Assembly (NCBI GenBank): GCA_026705925.1
Contig: JAPOZT010000011.1
Location: forward strand, 1 to 64,000
Source of the DNA: Gemmatimonadota bacterium
GTDB lineage: Bacteria > JAAXHH01
DNA length: 64,000 nucleotides
Direction of reading: 5' to 3'
Shown here: positions 24,589 through 34,351 of the stretch, in pieces
Layout: each line of letters begins with the position of its first letter
Numbering within the stretch: position 1 is the stretch's first letter
The notes under the pieces: model-generated
What the model was told of the DNA's origin: nothing
Database searches by the model: none
What the model saw: only the letters and a program-made list of their open reading frames with translations
Program-made: the position numbers and the translations under genes

Positions 24589-27153
24589 ATGTCATTATTC
24601 CCACCCGTCCGCAAAACCGGCGGCACTTGTTTCATATTTGCCTGTCTGCTGTTCCTCCCAGGCATCACGGGGGCGCAATCGCCCCAGGATCGGACCGCGA
24701 CCGAAACGGACATGACGGAATCCGTAGTGGCCATGACGGGAGAAATCGAAAGGACATCGAATCCTCGACCGTTCAGCGTACCTCTTCCCGTATCCAAGTC
24801 GCCCTTCGACTATCGGACCCTGGATCCCGCGGACTTTGTGCTGGAGGCCAGACGGGTTAATGCTGCCATCCAGGTGGACGGCCATCTGGACGAAGCCGAA
24901 TGGCAGCAGGCGGACGTCGCCAAGGATTTCTTCCAGCTCGAGCCGGTTGAGGGCGCACCGGCCACTTATCCCACCGAAGTCCGTGTAATGTACGACGACA
25001 AGAACCTGTACGTGGGATTCGTCTGCTTCGATCCGAATCCGAAACAGATCATGGCGCCGGACATGCAACGCGATACGAGAATGAGCTGGTCGAACGACAT
25101 GGTCACGGTCGTCATCGCATCGCTCGACCACTACCGCGAAGCCTTCGAATTCCAGACCAATCCCAACGGCGCCCGGTCAGACTCCTTCGTCAGCGCCGAG
25201 GGCAATAACACCGACCGCGACTGGAACGGGCTCTGGAACGCGGCCAGCCAGGTCTATGATTACGGATGGTCGGCCGAGTACGTGATCCCGTTCCACACCC
25301 TCCGGTTTCCGGATCGCCGCGATCAGACGTGGGGCATAAACTTCGGACGCCGCATTCAGCGCAACAGGGAGGAATCGTTCTGGGTTCCACTGAGCCTGAG
25401 GGACGGCGACCAGGCGCTGTACCGCTTCGGCAAGGGCGGCCGGCTGACGACCCTGTCCGACATCACGCCGGGTGGGCGGGTGCAGGTGACCCCCTTCACC
25501 GTACTCGGCGGCCAGTCTTCCCGGTTCACGGAAACCGCCCCGTCGCCCGTCCAGCCCGTCGCGGCGACGGCCCTCGACAACGACATGCAGCGGAAACTGG
25601 GCGGCGACCTGAAGGTCAGCGTTACTTCCGGGATGACGCTGAACGCCACGGTCAACCCCGATTTCGCCCAGGTGGAAGCGGACGATGAGGTTGTGAACCT
25701 TTCCCGCTTCGAATTCCAGTTCACCGAGAAGCGGCCCTTCTTCCTGGAACGCAGCGACATCTTCACCTTGAACGAGCGGCCGCAGCGCCGCGGACCTCAG
25801 CGCAACTTCGGTGACCTGACGCCTCAGCTCTTCTTCAGCCGGCGCGTCGGCCGGCAGTTGCCGGACGGGCAAACCGTTCCCATCGACCTCGGGATGCGTC
25901 TCACAGGGAAGCTCGGTCGCACGACCGTAGGATTTCTGAACGTGCAGACCCGGGAGATCCAGTACGATGACGACGGCGAAGAGAAGACGGAACCGCTGAC
26001 CAACTGGCAGGCCTTGCGCGTGCGGCAGGATTTTGGATCACGGTCCAGCGTGGGCATGCTGGCCACCTTCAAGGAACCGAATCCCCGGTTCGACGACCGT
26101 GTCGGAATGGCCCTGCCACGGTACGCGGAATCGGACTACAACCGGGTGGTGGGCTTCGACCTGAACCTGGCCTCACAGGCGACCAATCACAGGGGCCAGA
26201 TCACCTTCGCCAAGAGCTGGACGGATACGGTGAGCACCAGCAACCAGGACTGGACCTTTCGGGTTATCGAACGGTGGCAGAATCGTTGGTTGATGTACGG
26301 CGTTTCCTATCTGGATATCGGGGAGGATTTCATCAGCCAGACCGGGCTGGTCCGGGACGAGGGCCTGCAAAGGATCGGGGGTGGACTTACGGCCAACACC
26401 TTTCTGCGCCGGTTCGGCATACGCCGCATCAACGGGGGTTTTCGGAGTAATTACGTGACCCGAAAGGACACGGACTTCTCCGATGCCGACTCCTGGTCCT
26501 TCTCGCCCAACGTGTTCCTGGAACTGGAGCGGGGGCTGTGGATTTCCGCTTCGTACGACATGCGTTTCGATACGCTGAGCAAAACGACGCGCATCGCCGG
26601 TGTGCATTTCCCCGAAGGATCCTATTCCTACAACCAGGGGAACATGTTCCTCTTCACCGACAGCGGCCGGAAGGTCTCCTTGCGGGGCAATGTCCGGTTC
26701 GGTCGGTTCTACAGTGCCGATCTGCTCAGTCTTTCGAGCGAACTTTCGATTAAGCCTAATCCCCGTTTCGCGCTGGAACCGGGCATCACACGCAGCCGCG
26801 TCGACCGGGGCAACCGTGAGGGGCTGGAGGACGACGAATACGATCATCGTACCCAGCTCATACCGAGCGTCCGGATGAGTTACGCCTTCACGCCGAACCT
26901 ATCGTTCTCCTCCTTCATCCAGTTCAACGCGGACCGTCAACGGGAGATCGACGACTTCCACACGAATACGGTAACGATGAACCTCCTTCTCGCCTACCGG
27001 TCACCCTTCGGCCACTCGTTCTTCCTGGCCTTCAACCAGTTCCGTGACGACGACCTCGATACCGACGGAAGCTTCGGGGTCTACGAACGGACGCCGCTGA
27101 GGCTGCGGGACCAGCAGATCGTGGCCAAGGTCTCCTACCTGTTCAACCTGTAG
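24589..27153 (+). CDS. DUF5916 outer-membrane-type protein with N-terminal family 9 carbohydrate-binding-like domain
   Basis: 854 residues from the ATG at 24589 (GGAGG six bases upstream; the ATG at 24574 overlaps this signal). The signal peptide ends around GITGAQS. Residues about 90-270 resemble the CBM9-like domain (IQVDGHLDEAEWQQAD, then YDDKNLYVGFVCFDP). The remaining part is the DUF5916 region, with LNATVNPDFAQVEADDEVVN near 345 and EKRPFFLE near 375, then alternating strands ending in YLFNL, a terminal pattern of outer-membrane beta-barrels. Likely an outer-membrane protein of unknown ligand. The seven-copy operator-like array upstream suggests specific control. Confidence 0.85.
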   Translation: MSLFPPVRKTGGTCFIFACLLFLPGITGAQSPQDRTATETDMTESVVAMTGEIERTSNPRPFSVPLPVSKSPFDYRTLDPADFVLEARRVNAAIQVDGHLDEAEWQQADVAKDFFQLEPVEGAPATYPTEVRVMYDDKNLYVGFVCFDPNPKQIMAPDMQRDTRMSWSNDMVTVVIASLDHYREAFEFQTNPNGARSDSFVSAEGNNTDRDWNGLWNAASQVYDYGWSAEYVIPFHTLRFPDRRDQTWGINFGRRIQRNREESFWVPLSLRDGDQALYRFGKGGRLTTLSDITPGGRVQVTPFTVLGGQSSRFTETAPSPVQPVAATALDNDMQRKLGGDLKVSVTSGMTLNATVNPDFAQVEADDEVVNLSRFEFQFTEKRPFFLERSDIFTLNERPQRRGPQRNFGDLTPQLFFSRRVGRQLPDGQTVPIDLGMRLTGKLGRTTVGFLNVQTREIQYDDDGEEKTEPLTNWQALRVRQDFGSRSSVGMLATFKEPNPRFDDRVGMALPRYAESDYNRVVGFDLNLASQATNHRGQITFAKSWTDTVSTSNQDWTFRVIERWQNRWLMYGVSYLDIGEDFISQTGLVRDEGLQRIGGGLTANTFLRRFGIRRINGGFRSNYVTRKDTDFSDADSWSFSPNVFLELERGLWISASYDMRFDTLSKTTRIAGVHFPEGSYSYNQGNMFLFTDSGRKVSLRGNVRFGRFYSADLLSLSSELSIKPNPRFALEPGITRSRVDRGNREGLEDDEYDHRTQLIPSVRMSYAFTPNLSFSSFIQFNADRQREIDDFHTNTVTMNLLLAYRSPFGHSFFLAFNQFRDDDLDTDGSFGVYERTPLRLRDQQIVAKVSYLFNL

Positions 27154-27283
27154 GCCGAATCCATCCGTACGGACACCGGCAATTACCCCTAAGGATCTAA
27201 CAGTCAGGTTCAGGAAACTATATCCTTGCCGTTTATGACCTGCCTTCTTATTAATGAAAACAACCCGGAATGAACGGTTTATT

Positions 27284-28183
27284 ATGAATTTACAGAGACA
27301 AATTACCGTGGCTTTCGCGCTTTCGATCTGCCTGCTCCTCGCCGCGCACGGCGAAGCGGTGGCACAGGATCGGAGGGATTCCGGCTGGTACGTCTCAGGC
27401 GGACTCGGTGGAAATTTCGTTTATGGCCTGGACCAGTCAGGCTCGAACACGGAGTCCACGTGTTATCCCACCAGCGCCTGTTTCGATATGATTCTGCGGG
27501 ACATTCCAGGCTATCGGTGGCGTTACGACCCATCCGCCGAACGGGGTATCGGTTTCGATGCGGCCGTCGGTCGGGTGTTCGACCGCACCCGTATCGAGGT
27601 CGCGTACGCGCAACGGAGAAACAAGGTCGACCAGGGTCCGCCGCTTGAAATCACTTACCTCGATGGCAGCACGGCGGGCGCCAGTTCCTTCCTCGGTCTG
27701 GGGCTTGTTCAGGCTACCAGCATGAATTTCTTTGAAGATCTCGTAACGAGAACGGTGACCCTGAACGCGTACTACGATCTTCCCTTCGGACCGAGCAGGA
27801 TCACGCCCTACGTGGGAGTAGGAACCGGCATCGCGTTCGTGAACCTGACCCGGATCTTCTTCTCGATCGAATACAGTGACCCCTCCGGTGAGGGTACGGT
27901 CTACGATCCGCCGCTGTCCTTCTACAACAGCAAACAGGATACCGAACTCTCCGACATGGTTTTCGCGGGGCATGTGTACGCGGGCGCCGACTACAGCTTG
28001 AACGACCGTGCCGCAGTCGGTCTCAAAGCGGCCTATGCGAGGGTGGACGACGTCGAACACATCGGGACGTACGAGTACCATCCCCATTTCGACACGGATC
28101 CTTCGCTTACAAACAAAAACACGTTCAGCGCCACAAACCACTGGTCCGTGACACTGAACGTGCGATTCCTGTTTGGAAATTAA
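27284..28183 (+). CDS. Secreted outer-membrane beta-barrel-like protein
   Basis: About 299 residues from the ATG at 27284, chosen because it places the signal peptide (MNLQRQITVAFALSICLLL...AVAQ) at normal length; an in-frame ATG at 27254 adds ten residues. Neither has a good Shine-Dalgarno. The mature part starts GWYVSGGLGGNFVYG, contains strands such as TPYVGVGTGIAFVNL and VYAGADYSLNDRAAVGLKAAY, and ends SVTLNVRFLFGN with a terminal aromatic pattern. This is the layout of small OmpA/OmpW-type porin-like barrels. Two Cys occur near 65-70. Same strand as the DUF5916 gene, 130 bases after it. Confidence 0.72.
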   Translation: MNLQRQITVAFALSICLLLAAHGEAVAQDRRDSGWYVSGGLGGNFVYGLDQSGSNTESTCYPTSACFDMILRDIPGYRWRYDPSAERGIGFDAAVGRVFDRTRIEVAYAQRRNKVDQGPPLEITYLDGSTAGASSFLGLGLVQATSMNFFEDLVTRTVTLNAYYDLPFGPSRITPYVGVGTGIAFVNLTRIFFSIEYSDPSGEGTVYDPPLSFYNSKQDTELSDMVFAGHVYAGADYSLNDRAAVGLKAAYARVDDVEHIGTYEYHPHFDTDPSLTNKNTFSATNHWSVTLNVRFLFGN

Positions 28184-28265
28184 CGCGGACCGACACTACC
28201 CGGAGCCTGTTTCTCTCCTGCCCCGCCTCGCCGGTGTCCCGCCCCGACCGGCCGCCAACCCTACA

Positions 28266-29636
28266 CTAACCAGTTGAATCGACGAAGACCTGGTGCGCGC
28301 TGCGGTCCTTGCCGGCATCCTGGGCATGCTGGTACGACCGGTGCTCAGACGGCTTGCCCAGCGAGGTAAGCGCCAGCATCTTCTCCGCGGTCTTCGTGGC
28401 CACGTAGGGCCGGCGAATGTCCGTCGGGTTCGCCTGGATGTGCTGCTTCCACGCGCCCAGGTCCGTCTTGGCCTGGATCAGTCCCTTGATCATCCCCATG
28501 TCGTTCAACATGGCCACGTCGTCCGCAGGACCGAGCATGATAGCGCCGGTGATCGTGGAGCCGTCCCAGATCAGCTTGCGGTAGACGGGGCGGTTAGCGT
28601 TGATGACCTCGGTGACGTCGCCTTCACCTGACCAGTCGCCGAAACTGGCGCACTGCAGTCCACACACATCGAGGATATTCATCAGCAGGCTGCCGGGATA
28701 CTCCACGTCCTGGCCGGCCATGTTCGCGCCCGCGATCCGGCCGTGGTCGACGGCGGTGGGCTGAATGGCGTGCACCGCCTGGCCGCCGGTAGACAGGTCC
28801 GGTCCCTCGGCCACGTCGCCCGCGGCGTACACGTTGGCCACGTTGGACTGGCACCGGTTGTTGACCAGGATGCCCTCGTTGGTCTCGATGCCCGAACCTT
28901 CGAGAAAGCCGATGTTGGCCTTGATCCCTGTTGCGACGATGACCACGTCCGCGCGGGTGGACGACCCGTCGGAAAGCTGCAGGGTCTTCACGCCGTCGTG
29001 TCCGTGATCGATGCCCTGTACGCTAACGCCGGTGTGGACTTCGACGCCCTGGGACTCGAGCCAGGATCCCACCAGGGAAGCGCCCTGGGCGTCCAGCATG
29101 CGGGGCAGCACCTGGTCTTCCAGTTCGATCACCTTCAGGCGGGCACCGCGCTTGTGCATCGCGTTGAGGATGATGAACCCGATGAACCCGGCCCCGATGA
29201 AGGCCACCTCGGCGTCGCTTCCCAGGGCGTCCACGGTCTTTTCCGCGTCGGCCACGGTCCAGAGATTATGGACGCCGTCGCCGTCCGCGCCGGGTATGTT
29301 CAGCTTCTGTGCGGACGAGCCCGTGGCGATCAGCAGGTTGTCGAAGGGCACCATGGATCCGTCGCTGAGCGTGAGCATGCTCGCGTGGGGATTCACCTCG
29401 GAGACACTGACCCCGAAGCGGGTCTTCACCCCCAGCCTGCCGAAATAGTCGTCGTCTCCGGTGTTCACCTGTTCGACCGGGATGTTTCCCGAAATGTAGT
29501 AGGGCAGGGCCATGCGGGAATAGGCCGGCTCATCGGAGATCAGGGTGATGGACGCGTCCGCGTCGTAACCGCGGATCGTTTCGATGGCATTCATCCCGCC
29601 CGGTCCGCCGCCTATAATCACGTGTTCTGTCGCCAT
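28266..29636 (-). CDS. FAD/NAD(P)-dependent oxidoreductase, AorC-like subunit
   Basis: 456 residues, ATG with AAGGAG upstream. Pyridine nucleotide-disulfide reductase fold: FAD loop IIGGGPGGMNAIE (residues 7-19), NAD loop FIGAGFIG near 148, and second FAD block VYAAGDVAEGPD near 274. No CxxxxC redox disulfide, so it resembles NADH:rubredoxin/ferredoxin-type reductases. Last gene of a four-gene minus-strand run after a polyferredoxin and two aldehyde oxidoreductases. In the AorABC enzyme of Aromatoleum, the equivalent FAD subunit exchanges electrons with NAD; this is the likely role here. The C-terminal 30 residues are hydrophilic and His/Asp-rich. Confidence 0.85.
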   Translation of the reverse strand: MATEHVIIGGGPGGMNAIETIRGYDADASITLISDEPAYSRMALPYYISGNIPVEQVNTGDDDYFGRLGVKTRFGVSVSEVNPHASMLTLSDGSMVPFDNLLIATGSSAQKLNIPGADGDGVHNLWTVADAEKTVDALGSDAEVAFIGAGFIGFIILNAMHKRGARLKVIELEDQVLPRMLDAQGASLVGSWLESQGVEVHTGVSVQGIDHGHDGVKTLQLSDGSSTRADVVIVATGIKANIGFLEGSGIETNEGILVNNRCQSNVANVYAAGDVAEGPDLSTGGQAVHAIQPTAVDHGRIAGANMAGQDVEYPGSLLMNILDVCGLQCASFGDWSGEGDVTEVINANRPVYRKLIWDGSTITGAIMLGPADDVAMLNDMGMIKGLIQAKTDLGAWKQHIQANPTDIRRPYVATKTAEKMLALTSLGKPSEHRSYQHAQDAGKDRSAHQVFVDSTG

Positions 29637-29720
29637 AATCCGCTCCTTCTAGAGAAGAAAGTGCCTTAAAACGAAGTACAGGTCATCCGTGGCTTGGTGG
29701 TCATCCGTGTTCGGGTTTCG

Positions 29721-31550
29721 TCACGCGAGGCCCAGTTCCATCAGTTTTTCCCTGGTGGGCTGTCCGTCCGCCGTCCAGCCCCGGGCTGCGTAGTAGTCCG
29801 GCAGCATGGCGTCGAGGTCGACGGTCACCCCCGCCGACGGCCCTTCCTTGTGGGCTTCTTCCATCAGTCTTTTCGGCAGCGTGTCATCGGCCGCGGTAAG
29901 TCCGGCCTTCAGGTTCCACAGCCGTTCGATGTTCCAGATCCGTTCGCCGATATGCACGAAGTCGTCCATGGTGTAGTCCACGCCGGTGGCCGCGGACAGC
30001 ACGGGAATCAGGTCGTCCAGCGGCGCGCCCGCCGTAGTGAACATGCAGATGCCCGTGGCGTCGTGGGCCGTGGTCCGGTTCTGCTCCTCGGCCACCCAGA
30101 CCGACTTCCCGTCGGTGCCGTGGGGATCGTACTCTCCGCTGGTTTCGATGCCGGGCGTCCAGGCCCTCAGGTGACAGGCGCCGCGGTTGCAGGTGGCATA
30201 GGCCACGCCCATGCCCTGGAATCCCCGGGGATCGTAGGCGGGAAACTCCTGCCCCTTGACGCCCATGAAGTACTCCGGATGCTCGAACTTGTCGGTCATC
30301 CGCTTGGAGCCTTCGGCCAGTTCGTCGCCGAAGCCTTCCCGGAATCCCGTGGCTTCCGTCATGGCGACCAGGGCCTTGCCGTCGCCGAACCGGAGCGCCA
30401 TGCCCGTCTGCTCATCGTTTAGCAGGCCCCGCTCGTACATCTCCATGGCCGTGGCCAGCGTGGCGCCCATGGAGATGGGGTCCATGCCCAGGTCGTTGCA
30501 CAGGTAGTTGGCCATGACGATGGCGTCCATGTCGTCCACGCCGCAGTCGGCCCCCAGCGACCAGAGGTTCTCGTACTCCGGTCCCTCCCCCGCGACCTTC
30601 CAGTTGCGGGGGTGCATGTTGACCATGTACTTGTCGGCGTTGGGGGACACCTGGGTCACGCGGCCGCATGCGATATTGCAGGCGAAGCACGCCTTGTTTG
30701 CGATCAGCCAGTTGTCCTTGATGCTTTCCCCGTTGATCGCCTCGGTGCCTTCGAACTGGCCGGCCGTGAAATTGCGCGTCGGCAGGCCGCCGAAGGTGTT
30801 GACCAGGTCGACCGTGGGCGCCGTGCCCAGTTCCGTAAGGCCCTGCCGGCCGGGACTTTCCGCCAGGTGTTCATGGTAGGACCAGATGGCGGACATGTAA
30901 TCCCGGGGCCGGGCGACCCGCACGCCCTGGTTGCCGCGGACGGCGATCGCCTTGAGGTTCTTGGAACCCATGACGGCGCCGACGCCCGAGCGGCCGGCGG
31001 CCCGGTGCTTGTCGTTGACGATGCAGGCGAACCGCACCAGGTTCTCGCCCGCCGGACCGATGCCGGCCACCCGCAGTTCGGGCATGCCGGTCTCGTCACG
31101 GATGGCGTCCTCGGTCTCCGAGACCACTTTGCCCCACACGCCGGCGGCATCGCGGATCTCGACGCGGTCATCGTCGACGAGGAGGTAGCAGGGACGGTCG
31201 GCCCGGCCTTCCACGATCACCATGTCGTAGCCGGCGAACTTGAGTTCAGGGCCCCAGTGGCCGCCCGAATTGGACGTGGTGATGGCGCCGGTGAGCGGTC
31301 CCTTGGTGACCACCATGTAGCGGGCGCCGCAGGAGGCGTTGGTGCCCGTAAGCGGCCCGGTGGCCAGGATCAGCTTGTTGTCGGGACCGAGGGCGTCGGC
31401 CGAGGGGTCCATCTCCTCGTAGAGGTACCGGGCGGCCAGTCCGCGGCCACCGATGTATTCCTCGGCCCAGTCCAGTCTCAGGGGCTCCTTGGTCGCCTTG
31501 CCCCGCGACAGGTCCACCCGCAGGATATGGCCGGCCCACCCGTGTGTCAT
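29721..31550 (-). CDS. Aldehyde:ferredoxin oxidoreductase family protein, AOR-1
   Basis: 609 residues, full length for the AOR family. Oxidises aldehydes (or reduces acids) at a tungsten- or molybdenum-bis-pterin centre and passes electrons to Fe-S partners. N-terminal block IGGRGLAARYLYEEMDP; cofactor-binding stretch RAAGRSGVGAVMGSKNLKAIAVRG near 183-206; [4Fe-4S] ligands Cys288, Cys291 and Cys295 in ACFACNIAC, and Cys502 in DATGICMF. The spacing matches that known from Pyrococcus AOR. The second catalytic gene lies 110 bases upstream on the same strand. Shine-Dalgarno GGAG before the ATG. Metal and substrate are not readable from sequence. Confidence 0.9.
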   Translation of the reverse strand: MTHGWAGHILRVDLSRGKATKEPLRLDWAEEYIGGRGLAARYLYEEMDPSADALGPDNKLILATGPLTGTNASCGARYMVVTKGPLTGAITTSNSGGHWGPELKFAGYDMVIVEGRADRPCYLLVDDDRVEIRDAAGVWGKVVSETEDAIRDETGMPELRVAGIGPAGENLVRFACIVNDKHRAAGRSGVGAVMGSKNLKAIAVRGNQGVRVARPRDYMSAIWSYHEHLAESPGRQGLTELGTAPTVDLVNTFGGLPTRNFTAGQFEGTEAINGESIKDNWLIANKACFACNIACGRVTQVSPNADKYMVNMHPRNWKVAGEGPEYENLWSLGADCGVDDMDAIVMANYLCNDLGMDPISMGATLATAMEMYERGLLNDEQTGMALRFGDGKALVAMTEATGFREGFGDELAEGSKRMTDKFEHPEYFMGVKGQEFPAYDPRGFQGMGVAYATCNRGACHLRAWTPGIETSGEYDPHGTDGKSVWVAEEQNRTTAHDATGICMFTTAGAPLDDLIPVLSAATGVDYTMDDFVHIGERIWNIERLWNLKAGLTAADDTLPKRLMEEAHKEGPSAGVTVDLDAMLPDYYAARGWTADGQPTREKLMELGLA

Positions 31551-31660
31551 GAAGAAACTCCATTCCTCGGCTCAGGCCGGGTGATGCGGGGCCGCGCCCC
31601 GGGCACGTGACCTTGGAACACGGCCTGTGAATCCCCCTGGTCCAAGAGCCGGATCGGGCG

Positions 31661-33508
31661 TTACGCCAGTCCCAGCGACGCCAGTTTCTCCTTGGTGGGT
31701 TCGCCTTCCGCGTTCCAGCCGCGGATTTCGTAGTATTCCGGCAGCATCTCGCCGAGGCGGTTCACTTCGCCCTTGGTCGGCCCGTCGGGGATCGGTTCCT
31801 CGAGCAGCCGCTTCGGCAGCGTATCGTCCTTGCCCGTGAAGCCCGCCCGCTGGTTCCACATGCGCTCGATGTTCCAGACGCGTTCCCCGACTTCCAGCAG
31901 TTCGGGTACGGTGTAGGAGATGCCGGTCACCGCCTCGAGCTGGGGCTGTATCTCATCCAGGCCCACGCCAAAGGTGAGGAACAGGCAGAGGCCCGACGCA
32001 TCCACGGTGCAGGTGGCGTCCTGGAAGATCTTGGTGATCTCCGCCTTGCCTTCCGTCACGGCCGGATCCATCTTTTCCGGGATCCCCAGGATCTCGGGGG
32101 CGACCGTGTAGCTCTTCAGGTGGCAGGCGCCCCGGTTCGAGGTCGCGTAACCCAGCCCCATGCCCTGGATCGCCCGTGCGTCGTAGGCCGGAAACTCCTG
32201 GCCGCGCACGCCCATGAAGAACTCGGGCCGGTTGAACTTGGCGGTCATGCGCTTGGAACCTTCGGCCAACTCATCGCCGAAGCCTTCGCGGTAGGCCGCC
32301 TTTTCCGTCATGGCGACGAGTGCCTCGCCGCTCCCGAAATTCAGCGGCATGCCGGTCTGCTCATCGCTCACGGCGCCGGTTTCGTACAGCTCCATGGCCG
32401 CGGCGAGCGTCGCCCCGAAGGAAATCGGATCCATGCCCAGTTCGTTGCACATGGCGTTCGCCTTGATGAGCGCGTCCAGGTCGTTGATGCCGCAGTCGGC
32501 GCCCATAGCCCAGGCGTTCTCGTACTCCGGTCCCTCCACCGCGATCTTCCAGTTGTGGGGCCGGGTGGTCACGGTGAACTTGTCCTGCGCCTCGCCCGGT
32601 AGCTGCGACACCCTGCCGCAGGCGATCGTACAGCCGAAGCACGCCTTGTTGGCCACCAGCCGCGTATCGGCCAGGGTCTCCCCGCTGATGTTGTCCGCGC
32701 CTTCGAGCTGCGAGACCTGGTGGTTGTTCGTCGGCAGTGCGCCGCTCTCGTTGATGATGTTGACCAGCACCGCGGTGCCGTATGCGGCCAGACCCTCACC
32801 CGTTACCGGATGCTCGACCAGCTTGCTCTTCATCTCCCACATGGCCGACATGAACTTCTGCGGGTCGGCGATGGGCACGCCCCCGGTACCGCGTACGGCA
32901 ATGGCTTTGAGGTTCTTCGAACCCATGACCGCGCCGACGCCGGATCGTCCGGCGGCCCGGTGCCGGTCATTGACTATGGCGGCGAAACGCACGAGGTTCT
33001 CGCCCGCCGGACCAATACAGGTAACGACCGTGTCGTGTTGCCCCGACTCCTCCCTGACGATATCATCCGTCTCCCATACCGTCTTGCCCCACAGGTGCTC
33101 GGCGGAGCAGATCCGGACGTCGTCGTCGCAGATGGAGATGTAGGACGGAACCGGCGCCCGGCCTTCCACGATCAGCATGTCGTAGCCGGCGAACTTCAGT
33201 TCCGGTCCCCAGTGGCCGCCCGAGTTGGACGTGGTGATGGCGTTGGTCAGCGCCCCCTTGGTGACCACCATGTAGCGTGAACTCGTCGAGGCGTTCGTGC
33301 CGGTCATGGGACCGGTCGCGAATATCATCTTGTTATCCGGGCCCAGCGCGTCCGCCGCCGGGTCCATCTCTTCATAGAGGTATCTGGCCGCGAGGCCGCG
33401 CCCGCCCACGAAGGACTTGGCCCAGTCCATGTTGAGGGGCTCCTTGGAGATCCGACCGGTGGTCAGATCGACGCGCAGGATCGTGCCTGTCCATCCGCCG
33501 TTGCTCAT
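31661..33508 (-). CDS. Aldehyde:ferredoxin oxidoreductase family protein, AOR-2
   Basis: 615 residues. Clear paralogue of AOR-1, sharing almost every block (VGGRGLAARYLYEEMDP, RAAGRSGVGAVMGSKNL, KFAGYDM). Iron-sulfur ligands Cys290, Cys293 and Cys297 (ACFGCTIAC) and a C-terminal Cys in DASGLCLF are intact, so both copies look catalytically competent. They differ in substrate-side regions, for example the segment after residue 250 and the 450-500 region, where AOR-2 has about nine extra residues (PEILGIPEKMDP). The ATG overlaps the ferredoxin stop by four bases, so this is the copy translationally coupled to the electron carrier. Confidence 0.9.
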   Translation of the reverse strand: MSNGGWTGTILRVDLTTGRISKEPLNMDWAKSFVGGRGLAARYLYEEMDPAADALGPDNKMIFATGPMTGTNASTSSRYMVVTKGALTNAITTSNSGGHWGPELKFAGYDMLIVEGRAPVPSYISICDDDVRICSAEHLWGKTVWETDDIVREESGQHDTVVTCIGPAGENLVRFAAIVNDRHRAAGRSGVGAVMGSKNLKAIAVRGTGGVPIADPQKFMSAMWEMKSKLVEHPVTGEGLAAYGTAVLVNIINESGALPTNNHQVSQLEGADNISGETLADTRLVANKACFGCTIACGRVSQLPGEAQDKFTVTTRPHNWKIAVEGPEYENAWAMGADCGINDLDALIKANAMCNELGMDPISFGATLAAAMELYETGAVSDEQTGMPLNFGSGEALVAMTEKAAYREGFGDELAEGSKRMTAKFNRPEFFMGVRGQEFPAYDARAIQGMGLGYATSNRGACHLKSYTVAPEILGIPEKMDPAVTEGKAEITKIFQDATCTVDASGLCLFLTFGVGLDEIQPQLEAVTGISYTVPELLEVGERVWNIERMWNQRAGFTGKDDTLPKRLLEEPIPDGPTKGEVNRLGEMLPEYYEIRGWNAEGEPTKEKLASLGLA

Positions 33509-33996
33509 GCCGCGTTCCCTCCCTCGATGGATGTCAGGTAGGACTCGTTGACCTTCTCAGCCCAGCCGCCCAGCCAGTCGGCCGACTCGCTCTCGGTGTA
33601 CTCGATGGCGCCCGTCGGGCAGGCGACCGCGCAGGCGGGATTGCCGTCGCACAGATCACACTTGAAGGCCTTCTGCGTGTCCGGATTGTAGAACACCGTG
33701 CCGAAGGGACAGGCGATGGTGCACAACCCGCAACCTACGCAGTTGGCATCGCCCACGACCTTGGCGCCGGTATCCGCGTCGATGCTGATGGCGTTCACGG
33801 GGCAGGCCGTCATGCACCAGGCTTCGTCACACTGGAAACACGTATACGGCGCGTAGCTGGCCTGCTCATCGAAAATGTTCACGCGGATCAGCGACCGGGA
33901 TGGTTGAAACATACCGGTCTGCACCCAGGAACATGCCAGTTCGCACTGCATACACCCGGTGCATTTCTCAGGGATTATGCGTAGAGATTTAGCCAT
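33505..33996 (-). CDS. Four-cluster ferredoxin, AorA-like electron-transfer subunit
   Basis: 163 residues from the ATG at 33996 (AAGGGAG upstream); a frame reading back to 34104 adds 36 unlikely residues. Sixteen Cys in four groups: CTGCMQCELAC (12-22), CFQCDEAWCMTACP, CVGCGLCTIACP and CDLCDGNPACAVACP, so four [4Fe-4S] clusters of the DmsB/NuoI type. No signal or membrane segment. First gene of the operon ferredoxin-AOR-AOR-FAD oxidoreductase, matching the aorABC order described for Aromatoleum, where the small subunit can polymerise into an Fe-S filament. Whether it does so here is untested. Confidence 0.9.
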   Translation of the reverse strand: MAKSLRIIPEKCTGCMQCELACSWVQTGMFQPSRSLIRVNIFDEQASYAPYTCFQCDEAWCMTACPVNAISIDADTGAKVVGDANCVGCGLCTIACPFGTVFYNPDTQKAFKCDLCDGNPACAVACPTGAIEYTESESADWLGGWAEKVNESYLTSIEGGNAA

Positions 33997-34351
33997 ACCG
34001 ACTCCCTTCTGTAACGATGAGCTGGGTTTGGAGGCGTTTCTTTCTGTAGACCTGAACAACGGTAAAAATAGCGTATATGACAGGCCGCTTACGTCCGGTT
34101 TCAAGGGCCGTCATCGCGAAGAACAACGATGTGTTACGTAAGGTGATTACCTAATACTGCTGGGGTTATTTAACAGTATAACAACTTAAAAACGTATGGC
34201 AACAGTTAAATCTGCGGTTCTGCGGGAACGGGTCGCGACGGACCGGGCCTGGTCACGGCTGATCGGGCCTGGTCGGCCTGGTTACGTATCGGCCAGGACG
34301 GCCTGCTTACGCTCAGGGTAACCGGTAGGTCACGCTCCGGCCTGGTCGGCC
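33997..34351. other. Intergenic region upstream of the aldehyde oxidoreductase operon
   Basis: No gene seen. 34154..34179 contains an inverted repeat ATACTG-N14-CAGTAT in A/T-rich DNA, a possible control site for the minus-strand operon. 34210..34345 is full of short GGCCTGGTC-type repeats and a partial echo of the end of the GYD gene (AACCGGTAGGTCACGCTC near 34319). Confidence 0.4.
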
